Origin: Ferrigenium straubiae
GTDB taxonomy: Bacteria; Pseudomonadota; Gammaproteobacteria; Burkholderiales; Gallionellaceae
Reading direction: 5' to 3'
Assembly (NCBI GenBank): GCA_019449655.1
Contig: JAHQXD010000001.1
Coordinates: 1,058,427 to 1,122,426, forward strand
Length of the DNA: 64,000 bases
Shown here: in pieces, positions 31,326-40,294 of the stretch
Layout of the letters: each line of letters starts with the position of its first letter
Position numbering within the stretch: position 1 is the first letter of the stretch
Position numbers and translations under genes: made by a program
Notes under the pieces: model-generated
What the model was told of the DNA's origin: nothing
The model's database searches: none
The model's input: only the letters and a program-made list of their open reading frames with translations

Positions 31326-32674
31326 TATTCTGCCGGTTCTTCCGGCGCGGCGGACTCCGGCTTCCTGCGCGGCTTGCGGCGGCGGCGCTTTTTCTCTCCC
31401 GCTTGTTCCGGCTGCAGCATTTCAGCCTGCCGCTCGGGGCTGGCATCCTGGAATTCGTCCCACCACAGCCCAAGTTTTTCGTCCGCTTCGCCGCTGGCGC
31501 AGCGCAGCAGCAGGAAGTCGAATGCGGCGCGGAAACGCGGCTGCTCCAGCAGGCGGAACGGGCGCTGCCCGCTGCGCTGTTCGAAGCGCTGTTGCATCAG
31601 CCAGATTTCCTTCATCACCGCATCGTGGCGGTGCGGGATCGCGAGCTGCGCCTTCTGTTTGTCGAGCACCTCGTCCATCGCCGCATGCATCGCGGGAATG
31701 GGGCGCTCGCCCTGCTGCTGGCGCAGTTTCCATGCCGCCAGCACCTCGTGCCACAGCAGCGCGGCAAACAGGAACGCGGGCGAGACCGGCTTGTCCTGGC
31801 TGAGCCGCTCGTCGGTGTTGCGCAGCGCGAGCATGACGAACTTCTCGCCCATCGGCTGCTCCAGGATCACGTCCAGCAGCGGCAGCAGGCCGTGGTGCAG
31901 GTGCATCTTGCGCAACTGCTGGATGCACTCCACCGAATGCCCGGACAGCAGCATCTTCAGCACCTCGTCGAGCAGGCGCGCCTGCGGCACGTTGTCGAGC
32001 AAATCTTTCATCTTCGCGATCGGCGCGGCGGTCGCGGCATCGACCTTCATGCCGAGCTTGGCGGACAGGCGCACCGCGCGCAGCATGCGCACCGGGTCTT
32101 CGCGGTAGCGCGTCGCGGGGTCGCCGATCATGCGCAGCACAAGTTTGCGGGTATCGGCGCAGCCCTTGTGGTAATCGTGGATTTCCTGCGTGGCCGGGTC
32201 GTAGAACAGCGCGTTGGCGGTGAAGTCGCGCCGCGCCGCATCCTGCTCCTGGTCGCCGAACTGGTTGTCGCGCAGCAGGCGGCCGTGCTCATCGGTCTGC
32301 GCGTCTTCGGCCTCGATCATGCTGCGGAAGGTCGAGACCTCGACCACCTCCTCGCCGAACATAACATGCACGATCTGGAAGCGCCGCCCGATGATGCGCG
32401 AGCGGCGGAACACGCGGCGCACCTCCTCGGGCGTGGCGTTGGTCGCCACGTCGAAATCCTTGGGCACGCAGCCCAGCAGCAGGTCGCGCACCGCGCCGCC
32501 CACCACGAAGGCCTGGTAGCCCGCCGCCTGCAGGCCGTCGGTGACTTTGCGCGCGCCGTAGCTGATCTGCTCGCGCGCCACGCCATGCAACTCGAACGGG
32601 ATGATCTGCGCGTTCCCCGCCGACCTGGTTTTTGCCGGCTTGCCGAATACGCGCTTGAGGAGTTTTTTGATCAT
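31325..32674 (-). CDS. pcnB: Poly(A) polymerase I
   Basis: 449 aa. Adds 3' oligo(A) tails to RNA. Nucleotidyltransferase core: FVVGGAVRDLLLG and KDFDVATNATPEEV with the catalytic DxD, then RRDFTANALFYDP and RYREDPVRMLRAVRLSAKLG. The C-terminal arm ends in a lysine/arginine-rich tail (KKRRRRKPRRKPESA), which fits RNA binding by PcnB. CCA-adding enzymes share the core, but the length, long basic tail and lack of an HD domain favour PcnB. Confidence 0.92.
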   Translation of the reverse strand: MIKKLLKRVFGKPAKTRSAGNAQIIPFELHGVAREQISYGARKVTDGLQAAGYQAFVVGGAVRDLLLGCVPKDFDVATNATPEEVRRVFRRSRIIGRRFQIVHVMFGEEVVEVSTFRSMIEAEDAQTDEHGRLLRDNQFGDQEQDAARRDFTANALFYDPATQEIHDYHKGCADTRKLVLRMIGDPATRYREDPVRMLRAVRLSAKLGMKVDAATAAPIAKMKDLLDNVPQARLLDEVLKMLLSGHSVECIQQLRKMHLHHGLLPLLDVILEQPMGEKFVMLALRNTDERLSQDKPVSPAFLFAALLWHEVLAAWKLRQQQGERPIPAMHAAMDEVLDKQKAQLAIPHRHDAVMKEIWLMQQRFEQRSGQRPFRLLEQPRFRAAFDFLLLRCASGEADEKLGLWWDEFQDASPERQAEMLQPEQAGEKKRRRRKPRRKPESAAPEEPAE

Positions 32675-32753
32675 TCAGTCTTTATAAAATGGAGCGCGTA
32701 TGGCCGCGCAAGAGGGGGCGAATTATACACTGCCTCGATTTCCCGTCCCCAAT

Positions 32754-32778
32754 GAAAAACGCGCCTTGCGGCGCGTTT
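32754..32778 (-). terminator. Terminator of the psiF-like gene
   Basis: AAACGCGCC-TTGC-GGCGCGTTT: nine-base arms around a four-base loop, followed on the minus strand by a TTTTT run. It ends about 15 bp past the psiF-like stop and before pcnB. Confidence 0.85.
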
Positions 32779-32794
32779 CCGGGTGCGGCGGCAA

Positions 32795-33130
32795 TCAGCC
32801 CTTGAGGCAGGTGCTCATGAACTTCTTGCGCTCATCACCCATCAGCCCCTTGGCCTTGGCGTCGGCATTGCAGCCCTTCATCCTGTCCTGCTGTGTGGAC
32901 GAGGCTGCGGGGATGGCAGGAGAAGCGGGTTTGGCCGGAGTTGCCGCGGCCGCCTCGGATTTCAGCACGTAATCCTTGGACAGGCATTTCTTCATGAACG
33001 CCTTGCGTTCATCACCCTTCATGCCCGTCGCCTCCTTGCTGCAGCCCTTCATCTTCTCGCCGGCCGCGAAAGCCGGAGTCGAAACGGTAAACGCAAAACC
33101 CAGACAAGCCAGTGCAATCATTCTCTTCAT
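32795..33130 (-). CDS. psiF: PsiF repeat protein (exported)
   Basis: 111 aa with an N-terminal signal peptide ending FAAG (start ATG 33130, GAGGAG upstream). Two PsiF repeats: KMKGCSKEATGMKGDERKAF and RMKGCNADAKAKGLMGDERK, each with the conserved KGDERK/MGDERK core and a C-terminal cysteine, joined by an Ala/Pro-rich linker. In E. coli PsiF is phosphate-starvation induced, of unknown function. Here its promoter region carries no Pho box but one of three near-identical promoter/operator modules (33188-33243). Symbol by family only. Confidence 0.82.
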   Translation of the reverse strand: MKRMIALACLGFAFTVSTPAFAAGEKMKGCSKEATGMKGDERKAFMKKCLSKDYVLKSEAAAATPAKPASPAIPAASSTQQDRMKGCNADAKAKGLMGDERKKFMSTCLKG

Positions 33131-33187
33131 GGGAATCTCCTCAGAGTAATTGACGACGATTAACGGGATGAACAACCCCGTGCGCGC

Positions 33188-33243
33188 AACGTACTCCGCG
33201 CCACGCAGAGGGTCAATATGCCGAAATGCATAGATAATTCGGC
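33188..33243 (-). promoter_or_regulatory. Promoter/operator module A, upstream of psiF-like gene
   Basis: On the minus strand TTGACC (33216-33211), 17 nt, TACGTT (33193-33188): a good sigma-70 spacing. Immediately upstream is a perfect inverted repeat GCCGAA (33220-33225) ... TTCGGC (33238-33243) with an ATGCAT core, as a regulator's operator would look. The same block recurs at 34105 and 34353. Confidence 0.65.
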
Positions 33244-33312
33244 CTAGCTGGGTAGGCGTCGTGGCATGGCTGAAAATTCGATGCGAAGCTGAGCTAGCTC
33301 AAGCGACTCCCT

Positions 33313-34074
33313 TTAATTGCAAGTTCTATCCATCAAATCACGCCCAAATGTTCCGTGAGGGCTAATCCAACCACATTTATAAAAAATCAGCTCTTCACAG
33401 CCTGCTCCGCTTCCAACCCCCAACGTTATCGGTTCACGGACGATTGTGCGAAAATGTGAAGGCAGCCCACTACTGTTCCGCCTCTTAACAGTCTCGGCGC
33501 TTAAAACTGGCGCTGCTCGCTCTGGCAGGCTTAATTGATTTTCGTTGTATCCGCCTATCATTACATTCGTCTCCTTAAGTTCAGAAGGAAATTCATTGAC
33601 TGAAATCCATTGCCAATTAGTCCCGTCAAATTTAAAAAAAACATAGGGCGGATTCGGCCTGCCCCATTTATTGTAGGCATGACAAAATCTTGGGCTAGCT
33701 GCGATGTAAGGAATGTCGTCCAGAATATCCAGAAGCAGAAGGCTGAGATTGTCTTCCCGTCCTTTCCCAAAATCACTTTTCCAAATAACATTCTTATTTG
33801 TCCTTGGAATCGTAAAGCTAATAGCCTCTTCCACACGTAGCGCTGGCTGACCGATTTCACGAAAACCCAATGGATCATCACGCTGAGTGCGGCTCACAAT
33901 TAATTTTTCCCCATTATGTAATACCACTTCCTCCTTCCATCTCATCGTCGATGAATTCGCATTCATGCCCGCCCCCATCATCAACAGCAACCCGAGCTTC
34001 ACGATTTGCTTCAGCCACCGTTGAGAAGTCATCGATGAAATAAAAGGGAACAGCTTCGCATCATGTCTCTTCAT
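33313..34074 (-). CDS. Hypothetical exported protein, AT-rich
   Basis: 253 aa, unrecognised. A hydrophobic segment near residues 22-36 (IVKLGLLLMMGAGMNANSS) looks like a signal peptide or anchor. The rest is soluble, with a YVFFKFDGTNWQWISV stretch and three late cysteines (GAGCEELIFYKCGWI, DRTCN). Start at ATG 34074 is preferred over the earlier ATG 34101, because the promoter at 34105-34133 would place the RNA start near 34098 and AAGGG precedes the later ATG. Base composition is clearly more AT-rich than the neighbours, suggesting acquisition. A chimeric ORF at 34130-34321 shares its first dozen residues. Confidence 0.6.
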   Translation of the reverse strand: MKRHDAKLFPFISSMTSQRWLKQIVKLGLLLMMGAGMNANSSTMRWKEEVVLHNGEKLIVSRTQRDDPLGFREIGQPALRVEEAISFTIPRTNKNVIWKSDFGKGREDNLSLLLLDILDDIPYIAASPRFCHAYNKWGRPNPPYVFFKFDGTNWQWISVNEFPSELKETNVMIGGYNENQLSLPERAAPVLSAETVKRRNSSGLPSHFRTIVREPITLGVGSGAGCEELIFYKCGWISPHGTFGRDLMDRTCN

Positions 34075-34104
34075 TTTACCCTTCCTGTTTGAGTAGCTCA
34101 TGAC

Positions 34105-34160
34105 ACCGTACCCCGCGCTTGCGGCAGGGTCAATATGCCGAAATGCATAGATAATCCGGC
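34105..34160 (-). promoter_or_regulatory. Promoter/operator module B
   Basis: Minus strand TTGACC (34133-34128), 17 nt, TACGGT (34110-34105), preceded by inverted repeat GCCGAA/TCCGGC at 34137-34160. Same architecture as modules A and C, about 31 bp in front of the hypothetical exported protein's ATG. Confidence 0.65.
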
Positions 34161-34321
34161 TTGACCGGAAGGGAAGGTGCGGGGGTCTGATTAGCCGCGC
34201 AGCCCGCCGATCCAGCGGGCATAGAGCCGCGCCGCGACCGCGTGCAGGCGCGGCAGCTCGTCCGCAGCCTGGCGCTGCATCCCAAAACCAAAGGGGTCAG
34301 CTTCGCATTATCTTTTTTCAT
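34130..34321 (-). pseudogene. Chimeric remnant ORF made by tandem duplication
   Basis: 63 codons starting MKKDNAKLTPLVLG, with a GGGAGGGAG-type ribosome site and module C promoter in front. After codon 14 it runs out of frame through a copied fragment of the amidotransferase gene's 3' end (34191-34281) and stops inside module B. Its start resembles that of the hypothetical exported protein (MKRHDAKLFPFISS), so this is the broken 5' end of a paralogue. It is unlikely to make a functional product. Confidence 0.6.
34191..34281 (-). repeat. Duplicated 3' end of the glutamine amidotransferase gene
   Basis: These 91 bp are nearly identical to 34459-34549, the last 30 codons and stop of the amidotransferase gene (ATTAGCCGCGCAGCCCGCCG in both). 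Together with the copied promoter module and gene start it defines one old tandem duplication of about 0.25-0.27 kb. Confidence 0.85.
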
Positions 34322-34352
34322 TTCTCCCTCCCTGTTTAAGCAACCATGACGC

Positions 34353-34408
34353 ACCGTACCCCGCACTTGCGGCAGGGTCAATATGCCGAAATGCATAGAT
34401 AATCCGGC
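34353..34408 (-). promoter_or_regulatory. Promoter/operator module C
   Basis: Minus strand TTGACC (34381-34376), 17 nt, TACGGT (34358-34353), with the inverted repeat GCCGAA/TCCGGC at 34385-34408. Nearly identical to module B. It drives only the chimeric remnant ORF. Confidence 0.65.
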
Positions 34409-34458
34409 TGGGCCGGATGGTGAAGTGTTCTGGGGGAGGTATTCGAGTAGCTTGCTGA

Positions 34459-35166
34459 TTAGCCGCGCAGCCCGCCGATCCAGCGGGCGTAGAGCCGCGC
34501 CGCGACCGCGTGCAGGCGCGGCAGCTCGTCCGCAGCCTGGTGCTGCATCCCGGCGGCGGACTGCACCGCCGGGCTGGCCTTCGCGGCGAGAATTTCGTCC
34601 GCGCCGATTTCGCACCAGGGCGCGATCATCTCCGCGGTCATCTCGACATGGCATTGCAGCGCGAGGTGCTTGCCGATGACCCAGGCCTGGTTCGCGCAGT
34701 GCGCGCTGGAGAGCAGGTGCACCCCGCCCGGCGGCAGGCTGAAGGTCTCGCCGTGCCAGTGGAAGGCATTGAAATTCCGTAGCTCGCCGAACCATGCGCG
34801 CGCGGCCTCGTTGTCCGCCACCGCGACCTCGCCCCAGCCGATCTCCTTGATGGGGTTGCGCGACACGACGCCGCCCAGCGCCTTCGATATGAGCTGCCCG
34901 CCGAGGCAATGGCCGAGCACGGGAATGTCCATTGCCACCGCCTCGCGGATCAGTTCCAGCACGGGCGCGATCCACGGCAGCTCGTCGTTGACGCTCATCG
35001 GCCCGCCCATGAACACCAGCCCGGAATATGGCTCCACGGAAGGCGGTACGGCATCGCCCGCATCGATGGCAACCAGCTTCCACGGAATGTGGCGCTCGTC
35101 GAGGAACTCGGCGAGGTAGCCGGGGCCTTCCTGGAGGGCATGGCGGAAGATAGCGATGGGTTTCAT
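34459..35166 (-). CDS. Type 1 glutamine amidotransferase (GMP synthase-like)
   Basis: 235 aa, cytosolic class I glutamine amidotransferase domain standing alone. Nucleophile elbow VLGHCLGGQLI with the catalytic cysteine near residue 85, then FHWHGETFSLPPG and the His-x-Glu pair in LQCHVEMT. These stand-alone proteins are related to GMP synthase glutaminase and to gamma-glutamyl-polyamine hydrolases; the substrate is unknown. Start ATG 35166 (MKPIAIFRHALQEG). The 3' end has been partly copied downstream. Confidence 0.85.
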   Translation of the reverse strand: MKPIAIFRHALQEGPGYLAEFLDERHIPWKLVAIDAGDAVPPSVEPYSGLVFMGGPMSVNDELPWIAPVLELIREAVAMDIPVLGHCLGGQLISKALGGVVSRNPIKEIGWGEVAVADNEAARAWFGELRNFNAFHWHGETFSLPPGGVHLLSSAHCANQAWVIGKHLALQCHVEMTAEMIAPWCEIGADEILAAKASPAVQSAAGMQHQAADELPRLHAVAARLYARWIGGLRG

Positions 35167-35213
35167 AAATTCTGGGAAGGGATAAGAGAGAAGGGTTCGC
35201 ACCTGCGGTGCTC

Positions 35214-35244
35214 AAGGGTAAATGCCAGACCCACCTTTACCCTT
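35214..35244 (-). terminator. Possible terminator hairpin after folE2
   Basis: AAGGGTAAA and TTTACCCTT form a perfect nine-base stem around a 13-base loop, 9 bp past the folE2 stop. There is no T-run, so termination is uncertain. Confidence 0.4.
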
Positions 35245-35252
35245 CTCCCTTC

Positions 35253-36056
35253 TTATTCCCTCGTTTTATCGCGCTCGATCAAGGCGTAGGCCGAGTGGTT
35301 GTGGATCGATTCGAAGTTCTCCGACTCCACGATGAAGGCGTCGATGCGCTCGTCGGCGTTCAGCACCGCGGCCACGTCGCGCACCATGTCCTCGACGAAC
35401 TTGGGGTTGTCGTAGGCGCGCTCGGTGACGAACTTTTCGTCGGGACGCTTGAGTAGACCAAACAGTTCGCAGGAGGCCTGTTCCTCGGCGATGCGCACCA
35501 CTTCCTCGATCCAGACGAAACGGTTGGTGCGCAGGGTGAGCGTGACATGCGAGCGCTGGTTGTGCGCGCCGCGCTCGGAAATCTTCTTGGAGCAGGGACA
35601 CAGGCTGGTGACCGGCACCACGACCTTCATCGTGGTGCGCGCCTGTCCGTCGACGATCTCGCCGATCAGCGTCACGTCGTAATCGAGCAGGCTCTGCACG
35701 CCGGATACCGGCGCCGCCTTGTTCACGAAATACGGGAAGTTCATCTCGATGTAGCCGGACTGCGCCTCCAGACGAACCACCATCTCCTGCAGGATGGTCT
35801 CGAAGGACTCCACCGAAATCTCGCGCTCGTGCTCGTTGAGTATCTCGACGAAGCGCGACATGTGCGTGCCCTTGAAATTGTGCGGCAGGTGCACGTACAT
35901 GTTGAAGGTGGCGATGGTGTGCTGCACGCCGATGCTCTTGTCCTTCACCCTGACCGGGTGGCGGATGCCCTTGATGCCGACGCGGTTGATCGCGAGGTGG
36001 CGCGTGTCGGCGGAGCTTTGCACGTCGGCGATGGGAGTTTTTTTGAGGGCGTTCAT
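35253..36056 (-). CDS. folE2: GTP cyclohydrolase FolE2
   Basis: 267 aa, makes dihydroneopterin triphosphate from GTP for folate and queuosine. Type IB enzyme: catalytic cysteine in [19 protein letters not shown], plus the N-terminal [14 protein letters not shown] and [18 protein letters not shown]. Start at ATG 36056 with AGAGAGG upstream. FolE2 uses various metals and is often used by zinc-limited or metal-rich-habitat bacteria. It supplies the pathway in which FolK (30834) and QueA/Tgt (51.4-53.6 kb) act. Confidence 0.95.
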   Translation of the reverse strand: MNALKKTPIADVQSSADTRHLAINRVGIKGIRHPVRVKDKSIGVQHTIATFNMYVHLPHNFKGTHMSRFVEILNEHEREISVESFETILQEMVVRLEAQSGYIEMNFPYFVNKAAPVSGVQSLLDYDVTLIGEIVDGQARTTMKVVVPVTSLCPCSKKISERGAHNQRSHVTLTLRTNRFVWIEEVVRIAEEQASCELFGLLKRPDEKFVTERAYDNPKFVEDMVRDVAAVLNADERIDAFIVESENFESIHNHSAYALIERDKTRE

Positions 36057-36147
36057 GATGGCCTCTCTGTAGTTAGTGATCGAAATATTACTGGTTGGGT
36101 TAAGCGTGGCGATAACCAGCAATCGCGGACGATGGGTATCGCGTTGC

Positions 36148-38001
36148 TCAACCCATCCTACACGGATTGAATCCTTTTATGGAAGCCGCGATCCCGGCGG
36201 CATCCAGCCCGCAATCCGCCAGCATCTGCGCGTGCTCGCCCTGATCGAGGAAATCATCCGGCAGGCCGAGGTGCAGCAGCGGTACGGCAACGCCGTGCTG
36301 CTGCAGGCATTCCGCCACCGCGCTGCCCGCGCCGCCCTGCACGGTGTTCTCTTCCACCGTGACCAGCAGCTCGTGCTCGCGCGCCAGCTTCAGGATCAGT
36401 TCTGCATCCAGCGGTTTGACGAAGCGCATGTTGGCCACGCTCGCATCCAGCTCTTCGCCGGCCGCCAGCGCGGGCGTGAGCATCGTGCCGAAGGCGAGGA
36501 TCGCCACGCGCTTGCCCTCACGGCGCAGCCCGCCCTTGCCGACCGGCAGGGCGCGCATCTCTTTACTGACTGCCGTGCCGGGGCCGCAGCCGCGCGGGTA
36601 GCGCACCGCGCTCGGCGTGCCCAGTTGATAGGCGGTGTAGAGCATCTGGCGGCATTCGTCCTCGTCGGCCGGCGTCATCACCGTCATGTTGGGGATGCAG
36701 CGCAGGTAGGAAAGATCGAAGCTGCCCGCATGGGTCGCGCCGTCCGCGCCGACCAGCCCGCCGCGGTCGATGGCCAGTATGACCGGCAGGTTCTGCAGCG
36801 CGATATCGTGGATCAACTGGTCGTAGGCGCGCTGCAGGAAAGTCGAATAGATCGCCACCACCGGCTTGTAGCCGTCGCAGGCCAGGCCGGCGGCGAAGGT
36901 CAGCGCATGCTGCTCGGCGATGCCCACGTCGAAATAGCGCTCCGGATATTTTTGTGCGAATTTCGCCATCCCGGAGCCTTCGCACATCGCCGGCGTGATG
37001 CCGATCAGCTTGTCGTCCTGCGCCGCCATGTCGCACAGCCAGCCGCCGAACACTTCCGTATAGCTTGGTTGGGTGCACGGCTTGGCGGCGATCCCGCTGA
37101 CCGGGTCGAACTTGCTCACGCCGTGGTACAGGACGCAGTCCTGCTCGGCATGCGCATAGCCCTTGCCCTTCTGCGTGACCACATGCAGGAACTGCGGCCC
37201 CTCGAGCTCGCGGATGTTGCCCAGCGTGTCCACCAGCACCGCCAGGTCGTGGCCATCGATCGGGCCGATGTAGTTGAAGCCGAATTCCTCGAACAGCGTG
37301 CTGGGCGTCACCATGCCCTTGACGTGTTCCTCGGCGCGCTTGGCGAACTCCAGCACCGGCGGCATGCCCTTGAACATCTTCTCGCTGCCGCGCCGCATCG
37401 CCGAATAGAAGCGCCCCGACATCAGCCTGGCGAGGTAATTGTTCAGCGCGCCGACCGGCTGCGAAATCGACATGTCGTTGTCGTTGAGGATGACCAGCAG
37501 GTTCGCGTCGAGCGCGCCGGCGTTGTTGAGCGCCTCGAAGGCCATGCCGCCGGTGAGCGCGCCGTCGCCGATGATCGCCACCGCGCGCCGCGCGGATTTT
37601 TCCATCTGCGCCGCCACCGCCATGCCCAGCGCGGCCGAGATCGATGTGCTGGAATGCCCGGTGCCGAAGGCATCAAAGGGGCTCTCGGCACGCCGCGGGA
37701 AACCGGCGATGCCGCCCGCCATGCGCAGCCTGCCCATCGCCTCGCGCCGCCCGGTGAGTATCTTGTGCGTGTAGGTCTGGTGCCCCACGTCCCACACCAG
37801 GCGGTCGTCCGGCGTGTTGTAGATGTAGTGCAGCGCAATGGTCAGCTCGACCGTGCCGAGGTTGGAGGAAAGGTGCCCGCCGGTCTTGCTCACCGACTCG
37901 ACGAGGAAGCGGCGCAGCTCGTCGGCGAGTTGCGGCAACTGCGCGCGCTCCAGCTTGCGCAGGTCGTCGGGGCTATTGATGGAAGCCAGCAAGGAGGGCA
38001 T
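36148..38001 (-). CDS. dxs: 1-deoxy-D-xylulose-5-phosphate synthase
   Basis: 617 aa, thiamine-diphosphate enzyme that starts the MEP isoprenoid pathway from pyruvate and glyceraldehyde 3-phosphate. [18 protein letters not shown] and the TPP motif [18 protein letters not shown] are seen, and the transketolase C-terminal half has [20 protein letters not shown] and [15 protein letters not shown]. Start overlaps the ispA stop by one base (TGATG), so the order ispA-dxs is coupled. Confidence 0.97.
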   Translation of the reverse strand: MPSLLASINSPDDLRKLERAQLPQLADELRRFLVESVSKTGGHLSSNLGTVELTIALHYIYNTPDDRLVWDVGHQTYTHKILTGRREAMGRLRMAGGIAGFPRRAESPFDAFGTGHSSTSISAALGMAVAAQMEKSARRAVAIIGDGALTGGMAFEALNNAGALDANLLVILNDNDMSISQPVGALNNYLARLMSGRFYSAMRRGSEKMFKGMPPVLEFAKRAEEHVKGMVTPSTLFEEFGFNYIGPIDGHDLAVLVDTLGNIRELEGPQFLHVVTQKGKGYAHAEQDCVLYHGVSKFDPVSGIAAKPCTQPSYTEVFGGWLCDMAAQDDKLIGITPAMCEGSGMAKFAQKYPERYFDVGIAEQHALTFAAGLACDGYKPVVAIYSTFLQRAYDQLIHDIALQNLPVILAIDRGGLVGADGATHAGSFDLSYLRCIPNMTVMTPADEDECRQMLYTAYQLGTPSAVRYPRGCGPGTAVSKEMRALPVGKGGLRREGKRVAILAFGTMLTPALAAGEELDASVANMRFVKPLDAELILKLAREHELLVTVEENTVQGGAGSAVAECLQQHGVAVPLLHLGLPDDFLDQGEHAQMLADCGLDAAGIAASIKGFNPCRMG

Positions 38002-38891
38002 CAGAACTTCCTCAGCACGATGAAATCGGCCAGCTCGCGCAAACGTTGCGCCGCCGCACCGAAGCCTTCCAGCGTTTCCAGCGCCTCGCGATGCAGCCGC
38101 TGCGCCATCTCGCGCGCGGCTTGCAGGCCGAGCAGGCTGACATAGGTCGGCTTGTTGCTGTCCGCGTCCTTGCCTGCGGTCTTGCCCAGCGTGGCGGTGT
38201 CCGCCTCGCAGTCAAGCACGTCGTCCACCACCTGGAAGGCGAGGCCGATCAGCTTGCCGAAGCGGTCCAGCCGGTCCAGCTGTTCCGCCGAAACCTTGCC
38301 GCAATGGGCACCGAGCAGGATGGACGCGCGGATCAGCGCGCCAGTCTTGTGGATATGCATGAATTCCAGTTCGGGGAGTGTGAGCGACTTGCCGACGGCG
38401 GCGAGATCGATCGCCTGCCCGCCCGCCATGCCGCGCGAGCCGGAGGCCACCGCGAGCAGCCTGACCATCTCCAGCTGGCACGAAGTGTCGTCGTTCAGGC
38501 GATGCTCGGCGAGCAACTGGAACGCCAGCGTCTGCAGGGCATCGCCGACCAGCAGCGCAGTCGCCTCGTCGTATTGCACATGGCAGGTCGGCTTGCCGCG
38601 GCGCAGCACGTCGTCGTCCATGCACGGCATGTCGTCGTGTACCAGCGAATAGGCGTGGATCAGCTCGACGGCGGCGGCGGCGACGTCCACGCGCCCTTGT
38701 TCGGCGCCAGCCAGTTCGCCTGCTGCGAATGCCAGCAGCGGGCGCACGCGCTTGCCGCCGTCCAGCACCGCGTAGCGCATCGCCTCGTGCAGGCGCTGCG
38801 GCGCGATGTCCGCACGCGGCAACAGGTTGCGCAGCACCTCCTCGAAGCGCGCCTGGTGGACGGCGACCCAGCTCTGAAAATCAACGCTCAT
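38001..38891 (-). CDS. ispA: Farnesyl diphosphate synthase (polyprenyl synthetase)
   Basis: 296 aa. First aspartate-rich motif DDMPCMDDD, with two residues between the aspartate pairs, and second motif [16 protein letters not shown] is the substrate loop. The three-gene set xseB-ispA-dxs is standard in proteobacteria. Start overlaps the xseB stop by 4 nt (ATGA). Chain length C15 is by family. Confidence 0.95.
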   Translation of the reverse strand: MSVDFQSWVAVHQARFEEVLRNLLPRADIAPQRLHEAMRYAVLDGGKRVRPLLAFAAGELAGAEQGRVDVAAAAVELIHAYSLVHDDMPCMDDDVLRRGKPTCHVQYDEATALLVGDALQTLAFQLLAEHRLNDDTSCQLEMVRLLAVASGSRGMAGGQAIDLAAVGKSLTLPELEFMHIHKTGALIRASILLGAHCGKVSAEQLDRLDRFGKLIGLAFQVVDDVLDCEADTATLGKTAGKDADSNKPTYVSLLGLQAAREMAQRLHREALETLEGFGAAAQRLRELADFIVLRKF

Positions 38892-39133
38892 TGATTCTGC
38901 CCAGCTTCGCCAGTGGCGGAAAAATCCTTGAGTACCCCATTCTCCAGCACGCTCACCTGCTGCTGCGCGTCTTCGAGGCGGCCGCGGCAGAACGCCAGCA
39001 ATTCCGCGCCGCGCTTGTAGGCCGAGAGCGAATCCTCCAGCGACAGCTTGCCCGCCTCCATGTCGGCGACAATCTTTTCCAGTTCGGCCATGGCCGACTC
39101 GAAATCAACGGTTTTTTGCGCTTTACCAGCCAT
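38888..39133 (-). CDS. xseB: Exodeoxyribonuclease VII small subunit
   Basis: 81 aa helical protein with FESAMAELEKIVADMEAGKL and LSAYKRGAELLAFCRGRLED, the family signature. Partner of XseA in degrading single-stranded DNA; xseA is not in the window. Start at ATG 39133 (MAGKAQKTVDF) with AGAG upstream; ATG 39139 two codons earlier is an alternative. Confidence 0.93.
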   Translation of the reverse strand: MAGKAQKTVDFESAMAELEKIVADMEAGKLSLEDSLSAYKRGAELLAFCRGRLEDAQQQVSVLENGVLKDFSATGEAGQNQ

Positions 39134-39336
39134 AAACATCTCTGCATTGCGAAAGGCCGCCATTTTACCCAACCCGCCCCGCCTGAGCCAATTTATATTG
39201 CCCCGCACGGTAAATTCGGTGAGAATCCGCGCCCCGTTTGCTTGTACGTCACAACCATTCACCACGAAGAACACGAAGGGCACGAAGGAAAACAGATGGC
39301 TGCACTGATGATTCCTGCTACCTTAATCAATCCCGC

Positions 39337-40176
39337 ATGAAATCCTCCTGGATGCTGGTCGCCGGATTGCTGTTCGGCCTCATGGGCGTGTTCGTCAAGC
39401 TCGGCGCACCGCATTTCTCGCATGTCGAACTGGTGTTCTACCGCTCGCTGTTCGGCCTGCTGATGGTGTACGGCATCATGCGCCACCAGCGCATCAGCCT
39501 CGCCACGCGGCACTGGCGCGCGCACCTGTGGCGCGGCATTTCCGGCTCGGTCGCGCTCGCGCTGTTCTTCTATTGCATCACCGTGCTGCCGCTCGCCACC
39601 GCCGTCACGCTCAACTACACCGCGCCGCTGTTCCTCACCCTCTTCACCATGCTGGTGTTCAAGGACCGCTTCCACCCGCCGCTGACCATCGCCATCGCGC
39701 TGGGATTCTGCGGCGTGGTGTTGCTGCTGCAGCCGGCGCTGGAGCGCGAGCAACTGCTGCCCGGTCTGCTCGGCCTGATCTCCGGCTTCCTCGCCGGGGT
39801 CGCCTACCTCAACGTCAAGCAGCTCGCCATGATCGGTGAGCCGGACACGCGTACCGTGTTCTATTTCAGCCTGACCGCCACCCTCGGCAGCGGCGTCTGG
39901 ATCCTGTTCGACACGGCGCATGCGATCACGCTCGAAGGCTTCGCCATCCTGTTCGGCCTGGGCAGCTCCGCCACCCTCGCGCAGCTCGCCATGACGCGCG
40001 CCTACCGCACCGGCAGGACGCTGGTGGTCGGCAGCCTCGCCTACAGCACCATCGTGTTTGCCAGCCTGTTCGGCATGCTGCTGTGGGACGAAACCCTGGG
40101 CCTGGCCAGCTGGCTGGGTATGGCGTTCATCATCGCCAGCGGTGTGCTAAGCTTGCGCCTGTCGCCGAAACATTAA
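39337..40176 (+). CDS. EamA/DMT-superfamily transporter
   Basis: 279 aa, about ten membrane helices in two EamA halves: first half has VTLNYTAPLFLTLFTMLVFKDRF, second ends LFGMLLWDETLGLASWLGMA. Family members export or exchange metabolites such as amino acids, nucleosides or S-adenosylmethionine; substrate unknown. ATG 39337 chosen because the upstream frame shows no homology and the first helix starts there. Followed by a dispersed palindromic repeat that may stop transcription. Confidence 0.85.
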   Translation: MKSSWMLVAGLLFGLMGVFVKLGAPHFSHVELVFYRSLFGLLMVYGIMRHQRISLATRHWRAHLWRGISGSVALALFFYCITVLPLATAVTLNYTAPLFLTLFTMLVFKDRFHPPLTIAIALGFCGVVLLLQPALEREQLLPGLLGLISGFLAGVAYLNVKQLAMIGEPDTRTVFYFSLTATLGSGVWILFDTAHAITLEGFAILFGLGSSATLAQLAMTRAYRTGRTLVVGSLAYSTIVFASLFGMLLWDETLGLASWLGMAFIIASGVLSLRLSPKH

Positions 40177-40210
40177 TTAATCCGGACTATTTCCGATGTA
40201 GCGCCAAAAT

Positions 40211-40258
40211 TGTAGGTTGGGTTTCAACCCGACATGTCGGGCTAAAGCCCGACCTACA
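40211..40258. repeat. Dispersed palindromic repeat (GTAGGTCGGGCT family)
   Basis: 48 bp, TGTAGGTTGGGTTTCAACCC then GACATGTC then the mirrored GGGCTAAAGCCCGACCTACA: a long, almost perfect hairpin. Elements of this type are scattered through many proteobacterial genomes. It lies between the transporter stop and the SpoIIAA-like gene, where it can act as a terminator. Confidence 0.8.
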
Positions 40259-40294
40259 CTTAAAATCAAGCAAACAACCTACGAGACAGACCAC

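Noticed and set aside
33160..33300. Pho box before the psiF-like gene
   Set aside because: No CTGTCAT-type repeats; only the shared GCCGAA/TTCGGC operator module is present.
36076..38145. Plus-strand ORF of 689 codons opposite dxs
   Set aside because: Low-complexity Arg/His/Gln translation, no family; dxs motifs on the other strand are complete.
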